Of a stretch of 23,610 nucleotides of DNA, positions 1 through 9,356 are shown one piece after another. Made by a program: the position numbers and the translations under genes. Source of the stretch: JAEZKC01 sp046538945 (GTDB lineage: Bacteria > Fibrobacterota > Chitinivibrionia > Chitinivibrionales > Chitinispirillaceae); the NCBI GenBank assembly GCA_046538945.1, contig JBKHHW010000038.1, forward strand, positions 1 to 23,610, read 5' to 3'. Under the pieces are notes generated by a model. That model was not told the DNA's origin. It ran no database searches and worked only from the letters and a program-made list of their open reading frames with translations. The stretch's first letter is position 1; every line of letters starts with the position of its first letter.

Positions 1-3000
1 TTGCGCTTGGAAAGAGCTCCCCTGACCTCAAGCCACACTCCCTCGTTGGGACCGGTTTTGGAGATGTTCAGTCCGCTTTCATCCGAAATGCGTATGTCGC
101 ACATCAGAGGAAGAAAGGCGCTTACCTTATTGGTGACAAAAAGACCTGCCTGATCCATAGCTGGGTCAGAGTATCTCGGTCGTATACTGATTCGGGGACC
201 GATGGTGTCCACAAGATCCGTAACCGTCCCGTCAAAGATGATTCCCTTCCTGTAGGCAGTCCCCACAAGTGTATCATTCCAGGCGTAAGCGGTGAGCTTC
301 ACCCCTGGAGTATTGAAGGAAAGACTCATCGGCAGACGAACAGCACCCTCGAAAGCTCCATCCGTAACAGGAATATCGACACTGAACACAGACGCACCCG
401 GTATGACATAGGTAGGGTCACTGTAGGTACCCCCGTCCTTTCTCTTCGTGGTATCGGGAGGATTGTAGAGAGTCACCCTGACAAAAGCATCGTCACCGCT
501 GAACCGGGTATCTGTTTGACCGTTATGAGTCACCTCTCCTTTTATCGTGACCTTTTGGAGTGCTTTCAATGTGTCCCGAACCATACCCTTGTCATCCAGC
601 AGAGAAACATTCACCTCACGGTTTCTGTCCACCAGTTTTATGGAAGGGTCACCCAGCAGAGCATACGGTCTGTTGTTGGAGTTTTCATAATTGGATTTGG
701 CGATATTCAGAGCGGCTCCGATAGAGAAATCGCTGGTGGAGTCGAAAAGAGTCCCGTAAAAAACCTTGGCCAGGTCTTCATTGTTTGAAGCATATACCTC
801 CCGAGAGCTCGCAACCGTGGCGATCGCTCCGGCTCTGTGCTGCTTTACCAGAAGAGAAGAAAGGCAGTCATCATCCGGTTTGTCGAATTTGCCTACAGAG
901 CAGGAAAATGCCGATATAAGGGGGTAACGTTTTCTGTTGTACAGCGAAAGGACATCTTCCTTGGTAAACACATATTCATCGGACCACATGTGGTTTGCAC
1001 CATGCCCGAACCAGTTGACCGCAGCAACCCCGCTGTTTATCTCCTGAATCAGAGCCTCATTTGCTCCGGGTTTCATGAACTGTTCATTGAACTCATATTC
1101 GAAGAGATAGATTTTTCTGATATCTAACGACGGTCTGTGCTCCTCCACACGTCTGGCAACTATTTCCGAGGACTCATGATGATCACTTATCGATGGATCC
1201 CGGTTTATTTTGTCGAATTCCCCACCCTGCTGATCATCGTCGGCGACCAAAATCACCCTGTTGCGCCAAGAGTCAAACTCGGCCACCTCGGGGTCCTCCA
1301 TTTCGATCACTTTTTCCACCATGGACAGACCTTCCGATTCGCTTTTCACCGGAAATCTACCTATGAAGTAGTCCCCTTTGTGAATGGAGGCGCTGTCAGG
1401 ATGCACGGAGACGAAAAAATCCTCTGAACACTTCTCGCTGACATACGCTGTCGGTATGAAATTTGGCGTTCTGGTAGTCACGGATTTGTAATCGTAATGA
1501 CCTGACCCGAAAAGTGTCACATAGGAAAAGTCCGTCCCGCCGTCCCAGTGTGTGTACACGTAGGCAAGAAAGTTTCTGAGTGCGGCGGGATCGGTGTTCC
1601 CACCTGAAAACTGATTGTATATATCTTCTATCAAAACGATTTTCGGTGATACAAAACGCATCTTCTTTTTGTGCTGAGCCAGTTCAAGCGCAGCTGAAAG
1701 AAAATCCGAATGGCTGACTATCAGGTAATCAGTGCGGTTGAGAGTGTTTCTGAGATCACGAAGAACAAAAGGTGAATGCGCGTCATACGTTACTTCCTCG
1801 AGTGAATCACTTACATCCACAATCTCCTTTTCCTTCAGTACCATGTACCTGACACCCTGCCCCCCCTCATCTGTCCAGCTGTACTCGCCTTCAAAGGCGG
1901 CTCCGATCGTGTCTACCAGCGAAACCGTCGTCTCATCGAGCGGAATCCGGAAAATGTACGCAGGATCATCTCCCGTTTTGTTCAGACGGTATTCAATAAG
2001 ACCAGAACTGTTGTCTGAAAACACTTCCAGTTTTTCTACATCCGGATTGATCTGGAGTCTGCGCCGATACCGAACATGAATGCCGGAAAGCTCGTAATGC
2101 CCGTTTCCGCCAGAAGAGCTGTCGAAATAGTTTATTTGAAGCTCGTTGCTGTTCCAATCACTGATTGTGCTCCAGCTGTCTCTGCAGTTGCTGCAGAGTT
2201 CCTCTGTGCCCAGAGCGGCACTGACTCCGGTTTTATATGTGGAATACGACCGCTCCAAAAGCACCGATCCGCTGAACTCCTTTTCCAAACCGGGAAGATC
2301 CAGATAGATGGAAGTGTCGGATCTGCTCTTGTCAAACTTTCTCCAGGCCCAGTTGGTACCGCCCTCTCTGGATCTGTAGGCCAGAATTCTCGGTTCACGC
2401 AGATAGACATTGTTTTCGAAGTATTCGGTAGCCACACCTGCTCCCTCCGGCTGCGCAAACGAGGTCATCTCCATACTTTCGCTCATATTATCAACTGTAA
2501 GCCAATATGTGCGGTAGTCATCATAACGGTTCAGACTGAAAGTAAACAGTTTCGAGTACTGATTATATGTCCAGTCACTGACTTCGCTTGTATAGGCGAG
2601 AATGTAATCCTCAGGATCAACCGTTCCGTCTTTGTCAGAATCAAACCGCAGCGTGGGAACTTGGGACACACCTAACGGTATGCCTCCCCGGGACGGTACC
2701 GCCGGATCAAGTTCGCCCTTCACCGAAGCGTACAGCGCTACAGAGGAGAATTCCACTCCCTCACCGAAAAGGGATATGAGGCGACTCCCGCGAATTTTCA
2801 CAATCCCGTTTTTCCTGGTGGTGGCTTCGTTCAGATCCTCGCATCCATCACCAACACTGAATCTGTACACTTTGCTGCCGGTCAAAGGGAACTCCTGCCG
2901 GGCCGCGGTTTTTGAAAGCACCCGATTGGCACCAACCCACCCCTGAGCCGTCTCGAAGTTTACAAGTAACCTCCGAACCATACGTTCATAATCAGAAGTC

Positions 3001-3527
3001 GGCTCCCACCGGCGCCCACTGTGCTCTGAAGAAGGAAATTCCAGCGTAATGCGGGCCTTTCTGAGAACCTGCACTCTCCCGTTTCCCAAATTCCTGAAAG
3101 GACTGACAATAACCTGCGCCGCCCTGTACTCTCTGAATGAAGAATACAACGGCTCACTTATCCATTCGCCCTCAGCAACGGCAAACCCGTCTTCTGTATT
3201 CTGCTCTTTGAGAGGATTTGCTATCCGCAGAGCGGCAACCTCCTCGGCCACTATACTTGCCCGGACATTTCCCCCGGAGGGTATTCCCGCGAACATGGAG
3301 AACCCGGGCAGAAGTGCCGCACCGGATTCACCCACGGTAACATTTGACTGATCAAAAGAGAGAAGAGTCCGTGTTCCGGAAGAATTGTCAACCGACAACG
3401 TGTCATAATCATCCAAGTGCCACTGCAGCACAACCCGCTCCGGACTGCTTTCGATAACTTCGACCGGAGTAGCTTCAACTAGACAAAACGGCAATACCAA
3501 AAAAAGAAAAACTGTTCTGAAATTCAT
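1..3527 (-). CDS. porU: Type IX secretion system C25-family peptidase, PorU-like sortase (3' end cut by window)
   Basis: The frame is open from an ATG at 3527 to the window edge (1175 codons visible, no stop). The N-terminus MNFRTVFLFLVLPFCLVEA is a Sec signal peptide. The middle carries the gingipain-type C25 domain: His842 in NWFGHG and Cys876 in SAFSCSV, 34 residues apart as expected for the His/Cys dyad. Next come SSREVYASN and LLGDPSIKL, then beta-rich sequence with DESGLNISKTGPNEGVWL, which resembles the post-catalytic region of PorU. In Bacteroidota, PorU is the outer-membrane sortase that removes C-terminal signals from type IX cargo and attaches them to lipopolysaccharide. The visible length already equals typical PorU, so a C-terminal part lies outside. 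A secreted C25 cargo protease is the alternative; the C-terminus would decide. It lies 50 bp behind aroF with no terminator between, so co-transcription is possible. No strong Shine-Dalgarno is seen. Confidence 0.8.
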   Translation of the reverse strand, partial: MNFRTVFLFLVLPFCLVEATPVEVIESSPERVVLQWHLDDYDTLSVDNSSGTRTLLSFDQSNVTVGESGAALLPGFSMFAGIPSGGNVRASIVAEEVAALRIANPLKEQNTEDGFAVAEGEWISEPLYSSFREYRAAQVIVSPFRNLGNGRVQVLRKARITLEFPSSEHSGRRWEPTSDYERMVRRLLVNFETAQGWVGANRVLSKTAARQEFPLTGSKVYRFSVGDGCEDLNEATTRKNGIVKIRGSRLISLFGEGVEFSSVALYASVKGELDPAVPSRGGIPLGVSQVPTLRFDSDKDGTVDPEDYILAYTSEVSDWTYNQYSKLFTFSLNRYDDYRTYWLTVDNMSESMEMTSFAQPEGAGVATEYFENNVYLREPRILAYRSREGGTNWAWRKFDKSRSDTSIYLDLPGLEKEFSGSVLLERSYSTYKTGVSAALGTEELCSNCRDSWSTISDWNSNELQINYFDSSSGGNGHYELSGIHVRYRRRLQINPDVEKLEVFSDNSSGLIEYRLNKTGDDPAYIFRIPLDETTVSLVDTIGAAFEGEYSWTDEGGQGVRYMVLKEKEIVDVSDSLEEVTYDAHSPFVLRDLRNTLNRTDYLIVSHSDFLSAALELAQHKKKMRFVSPKIVLIEDIYNQFSGGNTDPAALRNFLAYVYTHWDGGTDFSYVTLFGSGHYDYKSVTTRTPNFIPTAYVSEKCSEDFFVSVHPDSASIHKGDYFIGRFPVKSESEGLSMVEKVIEMEDPEVAEFDSWRNRVILVADDDQQGGEFDKINRDPSISDHHESSEIVARRVEEHRPSLDIRKIYLFEYEFNEQFMKPGANEALIQEINSGVAAVNWFGHGANHMWSDEYVFTKEDVLSLYNRKRYPLISAFSCSVGKFDKPDDDCLSSLLVKQHRAGAIATVASSREVYASNNEDLAKVFYGTLFDSTSDFSIGAALNIAKSNYENSNNRPYALLGDPSIKLVDRNREVNVSLLDDKGMVRDTLKALQKVTIKGEVTHNGQTDTRFSGDDAFVRVTLYNPPDTTKRKDGGTYSDPTYVIPGASVFSVDIPVTDGAFEGAVRLPMSLSFNTPGVKLTAYAWNDTLVGTAYRKGIIFDGTVTDLVDTIGPRISIRPRYSDPAMDQAGLFVTNKVSAFLPLMCDIRISDESGLNISKTGPNEGVWLEVRGALSKR

Positions 3528-3577
3528 AAAATTCAACTCATATGAAACATGTGAAATCACTTAAGAGCCCTGTAACC

Positions 3578-4645
3578 TCACTCCAGCAGAAGCTTGCGGA
3601 TCCCATCGGACTTTCTTTTTATGTAGGCTAACTGTGTTTCAACTACGCACTGCTCACCGTCACACAAAGCGCTTGCGGGATCGTGATGAGTCTCAACCAG
3701 CAGCCCATCGGCTCCGGCGGCAACCGCCGCAAGTGAGACCCCCGGGACACTGTTTCTGTAACCGGCGGAATGGGAAGGATCAAACACCACAGGAAGGTTG
3801 GACTCCCTCTTGAGCACCGTTACAGCTCCGATATCGGGTGTGAAACGCTGAAACTTCTCCTCCTCGAAGGTGCGGATACCCCTGAGACAGAGAATCACGT
3901 TGGGGTTGCCGTTTGAAACTATGTATTCGGCGGCCAGAAGAAAATCCTTCAGAGTAGAGGAATCCCCCCGCTTAAGAAGAATCGGCTTTTTGCTGTCCCT
4001 GGTGAGAATTCCGAGCTCCTGGAGAAAGCCATACGATTTCATGTTGCGGGCACCGACCTGGATTATGTCCGCATACTCGATAACGTTTTCGAGAACATTG
4101 CGCTTCTCCTTGACCCCATCCGGACCTACATGTCGATGAAGTCCAGTCGCCTCGGTAACAACCCTGAGTCCGAACTTCTCCCTCACTCTTGCGAGGAGCT
4201 TCAGCCCCTCAAGACCCATACCCTGAAAGCTGTAGGGTGAGGTCCTGGGCTTATAAGCTCCACCCCTTATTATCCCTATTCCCATAGATGCCACGTAGGC
4301 TCCTATGGTCATCATCTGCTGCTCGGATTCCAGCGAACAGGGACCGGCCATAATGGTAAGGTCCCTTCCACCGATCTCCAGATCACCCACGGAAACCACC
4401 TTGGAAACCGAGGAGTACTCCCTTGAGACCAGCTTATAGGGTTTGGAAATGCGGATCACCTTGTCCACCCCTTCCAACTCGCTGAAGTAGCTTTCCTCCA
4501 TACCGGACAAATCGCCCAGAATGCCGATCACATCGATTCCGGTCGAGCCATGAATGATTTCGTAGCCGAAACCTGCATCCGTGATTTTCTGAAAAACACG
4601 CTTCTCCTGCTCAGGAGTTGCCTGTTTCGCCATGTGAATTATCAT
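3578..4645 (-). CDS. aroF: 3-deoxy-7-phosphoheptulonate (DAHP) synthase, type I-beta with N-terminal ferredoxin-like domain
   Basis: This is the first enzyme of the shikimate pathway, condensing phosphoenolpyruvate and erythrose 4-phosphate to DAHP in the cytosol. Residues 1-70 form the ferredoxin-like (ACT-like) regulatory domain seen in the Thermotoga maritima type, ending in SKPYKLVSRE. The TIM barrel follows, with IMAGPCSLES (metal-ligand Cys103), GGAYKPRTSPYSFQG, ADIIQVGARNM, LLKRGDSST, LCLRGIRTFE and the late DPSHSAGYR and VETHHDPASALCDG motifs. The length (355 aa) is close to the family norm; a short insertion follows TEATGLH (HVGPDGVKEKRN). The N-terminal domain suggests feedback control by an aromatic amino acid, but the effector cannot be read. 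The start ATG at 4645 is preceded by AGAGGG at a good distance. The gene is separated by 270 bp from the upstream activase gene and probably has its own promoter. Confidence 0.95.
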   Translation of the reverse strand: MIIHMAKQATPEQEKRVFQKITDAGFGYEIIHGSTGIDVIGILGDLSGMEESYFSELEGVDKVIRISKPYKLVSREYSSVSKVVSVGDLEIGGRDLTIMAGPCSLESEQQMMTIGAYVASMGIGIIRGGAYKPRTSPYSFQGMGLEGLKLLARVREKFGLRVVTEATGLHRHVGPDGVKEKRNVLENVIEYADIIQVGARNMKSYGFLQELGILTRDSKKPILLKRGDSSTLKDFLLAAEYIVSNGNPNVILCLRGIRTFEEEKFQRFTPDIGAVTVLKRESNLPVVFDPSHSAGYRNSVPGVSLAAVAAGADGLLVETHHDPASALCDGEQCVVETQLAYIKRKSDGIRKLLLE

Positions 4646-4689
4646 TGAAATACCCTCTTTCTATGTATAGAAATATAATACCAGCCCTA

Positions 4690-4738
4690 CTTTAGACCCT
4701 AAAGATAGTATAAAGAAGAACTTACGGAAGAATTCCGT
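4690..4738 (-). promoter_or_regulatory. Two short dyads in the aroF leader/upstream region
   Basis: Two perfect inverted repeats lie 45-93 bp upstream of the aroF start: CTTTAG-ACC-CTAAAG (4690-4704) and ACGGAA-GAA-TTCCGT (4724-4738). Either could be a repressor site or a small RNA hairpin. No T-box, peptide-type attenuator or convincing -35/-10 pair was recognised. The rest of the 4646-4915 gap holds an imperfect dyad after the activase stop (GGGAAG...CTCCC, 4861-4885) and nothing else that I can name. Confidence 0.25.
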
Positions 4739-4915
4739 CGAGGACACCATAACGCCACACCGGAGGAGAGTTGCTGATTCAGCACAGTTTCACCTCCAGG
4801 GCAGTAACGCAAGCCCCGGTTTTTCCCGAAAGGGATCTGACGTGCACACCTAAACACAGAAGGGAAGACCGCATCCGGCCCTCCCTTTAAAACAAACCCC
4901 TCAGAGCTAAAACAC

Positions 4916-7900
4916 TCAGAATTTTCTTTTGGACAGTATTCCGAAAGAATTCGCACTCACCAGATCATAAATTCTGGTAGAAAACTCCTTCATCGAAAAA
5001 CCCTGAGACGCTTTTTTCTTTTTGCTACACCTCTTATGAAACTCATGCAGCCGCTTTGCCTGGAGCACAAAAGCTTCCATATTGGCTTCGATCAGCTGAG
5101 GGAACGGACTTCCGTCGGTTTCCATGGCCAGAAAGGGAAACTCGCCTATTTCCTCGTAGTCGTAAGCCCTCTCCTTCCACCCGGGAATCCTGGACTTGCC
5201 GATCACGTTCATCTCTTTTTTGAGAATCGATTCCGCAACCCTTGAAGGCATGCAGCCGAAGGGCCCGATCGAAATGATCCCGCATGAGTCGTTGAGAATC
5301 TCTCTGAGCCCCAGGCCGACAGTGAGAATCGCTTCACCCCTGAAATTCACATTTATCAGATGAGTGGCCGAATAGATAGTCTTCTCCACCTCGATCATTT
5401 CAAAATGATACAGCCCGCTTTCGGCCAAAATGGATTTGATTCTGCGCTCCCACCACTCCTGCAGCTGGGAGGTGAGCTTGATCTTGAACTGATCCTTGAA
5501 CTCGAACTCCCTTTCGCCCAGTTTTGCGTTCAGAACAAAATTACTGTAGCATAAATATTCGCTGATCGGGGCAACCCTCACCATAAAACCGCGTTGTTCC
5601 AGATAGTCGACAATGTTTTTGCGGGAGAATTCATCCCTTCTCACGAAAATTTCCCCGATAAGAGAAATAACGGGCAGATCGGATGGGTTCTTCTTGAGAG
5701 GGATTTCAGAAAGTCTTCTGGCGATTATGGAAAGCAGGGTGGAGATCCGGGTCGATAGCTTACCTTCAAAGAAACGGATCAGTTCCATCCAGCACTCTTC
5801 CAATATTTCAAGAGCCTTTTCCCTGTCCACGGCAGCTACAGAAAGCGTACTCCTGATATCCCCGAACACGTCCGAAACCACTATACCCTGCCAGGCTTTC
5901 AGTAGGTTTCGGCTGCCCATGCCGGCGTAGCCGTTCTCATCAGTCATGGTCAGAACCGCCGCATTGGGGATCTTCTGGGTTTCAATGAGCTGTCCCACAG
6001 ACCTTCCGTACTGTCCCAGTCTGCAGGGTCCCCCTCCGGTGGCCATGAAGAAAAGAGAAATTTTGTTCTTGTCTGTGCGGTTTTTCAGATAATTCAGATA
6101 GGAACCGGTGGTTACGATGTAGGGCAGACATTCTTTACAGCTGGTATTTTTCCGCCCCAGGTTCAGAATATCCTTGTCAGCCACGGGCAACGCACGGGCA
6201 TCTATGCCCATATTTCTGAAAACAGCCGCGGCCGCTTCGGTGCCGTAACGCCCCATCGAAGGAATCAGAAGCTCCACCCTGGGATCCTGGAGGCTGTAGG
6301 TTTTGCCATCCGAAGCGACCACCGTGATCTGTTTTCCATCCACCACCCGCGCGGGGACAAAAGAGGTATCCTCAGGAGGAAGATTCTTGTATATGCGAAG
6401 ATAGCTCTGCATTATATCCGTTGCAGCCTCGATGCGGGTATCGATACCCGCATCGGCCGTATGCTGATCAAGCTCCAAAGTGAGCGAAGGCTTTGACTTC
6501 ATCAGATGACGGAAATACTTCAGTACAAAGGAATCCGGACCGCAGGAGAAGTTGGTTATGAATACACCGAAGAGGTTTTCCTTGCCTTTGACAAACTGGG
6601 CGGCTTTCATGATTTTCTGACCCATTGCCCAGTACATCTGCTTATCCACCTCGTAGTCGGCGGCGGGAAGCATATCGTAGGGAATCACTATATAGCCCCT
6701 TGAAGCCGCTTTATGCGGGATACCCATGTTTGCATCGGAAGCGAAAGTGTTGTAGGGCCGACCGAACATGACCAAACCGAAGGTGTCCTTGTGAGAATCG
6801 AGATATTCAAGAGCCTTTCTTCCGTAATTCTGCAGTTCCCTTTCAAAAGCGCGCTGTCTGCTGCAGGCTTTCCTGAATGCCTCTTTAGCCCTCTTCTCAG
6901 TCACTCCCATTGCCACCGCCATTTCCAAAAGAGCATCCTCGGCCCGTTCAAAACGGGAATCCATGCGCAGAACCGGTGACAGCAGCACGGTCGGCGACTG
7001 CTCGATTTCTTTACGAAAAGTAGTTTTCAGATAGTAAGGCTCTCCCTGCACGAACACACATGTCTTGCTGTAGGTGGGAACGTTGGGAACGGGTATCTGG
7101 GAAACCTGGGGAAGAAAAATGTAGTCGAGTTTCTTTTTCAGCAGATTAAGAAAACTCCCGTGAGTGATTTCCGCTGGAAGACAGAACGCCGCCTCTATGC
7201 GTGAAATGCCCTCGGGATCGATTTCATCAGACAAAGTCACCCTGAATCCCATTTCGTGGAAAAAATTGGAATACAGAGGATAAAAAGCATGGGTGAGAAA
7301 CGATTTCATGATACCCACGGTTCTGGTGGGCTTGTCCTGCTCTTCCGTTATGTGCTCATCTCTGACTCCGAATTCTTCGAACAGAAGGTGATTACGTATT
7401 GCAACGAAATCGAATTCCTTTACATCCACCTCCTTGTGAAGCCGCATGTTGTAATATTTGTTGCAGACCCCACCGAAAGGATACATTTTTCCGTTTACTT
7501 TGATCCGGGCGATCTCGCATTTGCGGTCGCACTTCTCCTTACCGCCGGCGCAGACGAAACTGCCCTCGCGTCTGGCTTCACGCCCCACAAGTTCGTTCAG
7601 GGTAAATTTCTGAGGTGAAGCTATTTTCAGATCGATGCGGTTTGAAGTTTCAAGTGCCACACCGAAAGCACCCATAAGCCCCGGTTCCGGCGGAACGATA
7701 ATCTCATGCTGCATCAGGGAAGCCATTGCAACCGGAACGGCTTTGTTGTAGCAAACTCCGCCCTGCATAAATATTTTTCTGCCGACGGGCCGTGACCCTT
7801 TCACCCGGTTGAGATAATTCATGCAGATGGAGTAGACCAAGCCGGCAAGAATGTCATTTTTGCCGATCCCCTCCTGACCTGCCACTTTGATGTCACTTGA

Positions 7901-9313
7901 TATAAAGGCGGAACACTGATCGGTGAAATTAGGCGGGGAAACACCTTTTAGAGCCCGTTCGCCGATTTGTTCCGTGAGTACGTTGAGCGACTCGCGCGCC
8001 GACTCCTCTAAAAACGAACCGGTCCCTGCACTGCAGGCCTCGTTCATGGCGTAATCAGAGGGCACCCCCCCGGTCAGGAAGGTGTACTTGGCATCCTGTC
8101 CCCCGATTTCAAAGATCGTGTCGACGTCCTTGTCGAAATATGCCGCAGCAGTGGCGTGGGCAATGATTTCGTTTATCACATTGTCGGTCAAGGCGTGAAG
8201 CGCCGCTATCTGCCGTCCGGAACCGGTTACACCCAAACCGATTATGTCCAGTTCCGTATCACCCACCTGTTCAAGAATCGCTTTGTAGCAGTTCCGGGAT
8301 GCCTGAATGGGATCTCCGTTGGTGCGCAGGTAAACCGAAGCCACCATGGCCGTATCTTTCCTGCGCATCAGCACCGCTTTAGTGGTGGTGGACCCCACAT
8401 CCAGACCCAGGATACACTCATCACCCTGTCTTGCTTTGTCCTTTTTGACCTCTTTAAAGGATACCAGGTCAAGAGCATCATTGAGCGCTGCATGCCTTCC
8501 AAACGATGTAGGGGCATCGTGAATAGCCGAGTGATGATCCTCAGGCAATGCGACACACTCGTTTTCCGCTGCCCAGAGTGCCGCTCCGAAAGCCTCAAAC
8601 ACAGCGGCCGTCGGAAGCACATCCAGTTTGCCGAAACGATCCTCGAGAATGTTGACCATAGCGGTGTTGAGCGATCCTCCACCGATCAGGGCAGCCCGGT
8701 CGCTGCTCATGTCCTTCACCAGTTCACTTATCTTGTCGGCCATCATAAGGCAGAGGCCCGCAGCAATGTTCTCCCGCGGCTCCCCTTTGTTCAGCGCATG
8801 TGTGCAGTCGCTTTTACAGAACACGCTGCAGCGGCCCGCGATTCTGTGCGGAGTTCCCTTCCTGGCAAGCTCCACCGCCTCCTCCAGCTCAAGCCCCATT
8901 CGGCGGATCTGCTGAAGGAAGAACTCGCCCGTTCCGCTCGCACACTTGTTTCCTGAGTGCACGGAACTTATTCCCCCGCTGGGATTGATCACGTACACCA
9001 GCTGGGTTTCCCCCCCGGAGCTGATCACCAGTTCCGGAAACTCCTCTCCATTATAATGCTCCCTCAGAGCATACTCCACAGCTTCCGGCTCGGAAATGCT
9101 GGAGAGATCGACATTGGCACGGAAGGCACGGCCGGTTACGGCAATTCTGTCAATATCAGCATGATCCTTGCGCAGCAGATCGAGAATGATCTGTTTGGGA
9201 TCTCCTTCATGGGCAATACGGCCACTCGATTCGATTCTCTTTTCATTCCCGTCCACATCGAGTTTGACATACTGAATAGTTGTGGCTCCAAAACAGACGC
9301 CAAGTGTCTTCAT
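4916..9313 (-). CDS. Acyl-CoA dehydratase activase / 2-hydroxyglutaryl-CoA dehydratase-like fusion protein (BadF/BadG/BcrA/BcrD type, about 1465 aa)
   Basis: It belongs to the large fusion family with two ASKHA ATPase (activase) repeats followed by DUF2229 and dehydratase-like regions. Known activases hydrolyse ATP to drive low-potential electrons from a [4Fe-4S] cluster into a dehydratase or double-cubane partner; the substrate of this fusion type is unknown. Repeat 1 (about 1-260) has NKCASGTG (Cys124) and GRCSVFCKSDC (Cys162, 166, 170). Repeat 2 (about 300-560) has LGLDVGSTTTK, EIGGQDAKY, NEACSAGTGSF (Cys427) and TDQCSAF (Cys467). The DUF2229-like part begins near GIMKSFLTHAFYPLYSNFF. The C-terminal half has SCGPDSFVLKYF, CKECLPYIVTTGSYL, GGGPCRLGQYGR and GPFGCMPSRVAES, typical of the dehydratase subunits. 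The ATG at 9313 has GGAG 5 nt upstream; an in-frame ATG at 9328 lacks one. The cytosolic protein is probably oxygen-sensitive. Confidence 0.88.
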   Translation of the reverse strand: MKTLGVCFGATTIQYVKLDVDGNEKRIESSGRIAHEGDPKQIILDLLRKDHADIDRIAVTGRAFRANVDLSSISEPEAVEYALREHYNGEEFPELVISSGGETQLVYVINPSGGISSVHSGNKCASGTGEFFLQQIRRMGLELEEAVELARKGTPHRIAGRCSVFCKSDCTHALNKGEPRENIAAGLCLMMADKISELVKDMSSDRAALIGGGSLNTAMVNILEDRFGKLDVLPTAAVFEAFGAALWAAENECVALPEDHHSAIHDAPTSFGRHAALNDALDLVSFKEVKKDKARQGDECILGLDVGSTTTKAVLMRRKDTAMVASVYLRTNGDPIQASRNCYKAILEQVGDTELDIIGLGVTGSGRQIAALHALTDNVINEIIAHATAAAYFDKDVDTIFEIGGQDAKYTFLTGGVPSDYAMNEACSAGTGSFLEESARESLNVLTEQIGERALKGVSPPNFTDQCSAFISSDIKVAGQEGIGKNDILAGLVYSICMNYLNRVKGSRPVGRKIFMQGGVCYNKAVPVAMASLMQHEIIVPPEPGLMGAFGVALETSNRIDLKIASPQKFTLNELVGREARREGSFVCAGGKEKCDRKCEIARIKVNGKMYPFGGVCNKYYNMRLHKEVDVKEFDFVAIRNHLLFEEFGVRDEHITEEQDKPTRTVGIMKSFLTHAFYPLYSNFFHEMGFRVTLSDEIDPEGISRIEAAFCLPAEITHGSFLNLLKKKLDYIFLPQVSQIPVPNVPTYSKTCVFVQGEPYYLKTTFRKEIEQSPTVLLSPVLRMDSRFERAEDALLEMAVAMGVTEKRAKEAFRKACSRQRAFERELQNYGRKALEYLDSHKDTFGLVMFGRPYNTFASDANMGIPHKAASRGYIVIPYDMLPAADYEVDKQMYWAMGQKIMKAAQFVKGKENLFGVFITNFSCGPDSFVLKYFRHLMKSKPSLTLELDQHTADAGIDTRIEAATDIMQSYLRIYKNLPPEDTSFVPARVVDGKQITVVASDGKTYSLQDPRVELLIPSMGRYGTEAAAAVFRNMGIDARALPVADKDILNLGRKNTSCKECLPYIVTTGSYLNYLKNRTDKNKISLFFMATGGGPCRLGQYGRSVGQLIETQKIPNAAVLTMTDENGYAGMGSRNLLKAWQGIVVSDVFGDIRSTLSVAAVDREKALEILEECWMELIRFFEGKLSTRISTLLSIIARRLSEIPLKKNPSDLPVISLIGEIFVRRDEFSRKNIVDYLEQRGFMVRVAPISEYLCYSNFVLNAKLGEREFEFKDQFKIKLTSQLQEWWERRIKSILAESGLYHFEMIEVEKTIYSATHLINVNFRGEAILTVGLGLREILNDSCGIISIGPFGCMPSRVAESILKKEMNVIGKSRIPGWKERAYDYEEIGEFPFLAMETDGSPFPQLIEANMEAFVLQAKRLHEFHKRCSKKKKASQGFSMKEFSTRIYDLVSANSFGILSKRKF

Positions 9314-9328
9314 AACGGCTCCATTCAT

Positions 9329-9356
9329 ATAGTAATTGTCAAAATCAGCTTATCAA
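9329..9356 (-). promoter_or_regulatory. Candidate sigma70-type promoter of the activase gene
   Basis: On the minus strand TTGATA (9356-9351) is followed after 16 bp by TACTAT (9334-9329). Transcription would begin near 9322, leaving a short leader that contains the GGAG before the ATG at 9313. This supports the shorter start of the activase gene. Confidence 0.35.

Noticed and set aside
2076..2675. Plus-strand open frame of 199 codons
   Set aside because: It is antisense to the continuous porU frame, which has a signal peptide and catalytic motifs; the plus-strand translation shows no family features.
8156..8956. Plus-strand open frame of 266 codons
   Set aside because: It is antisense to the conserved ASKHA repeats of the activase fusion and has no recognisable motif.
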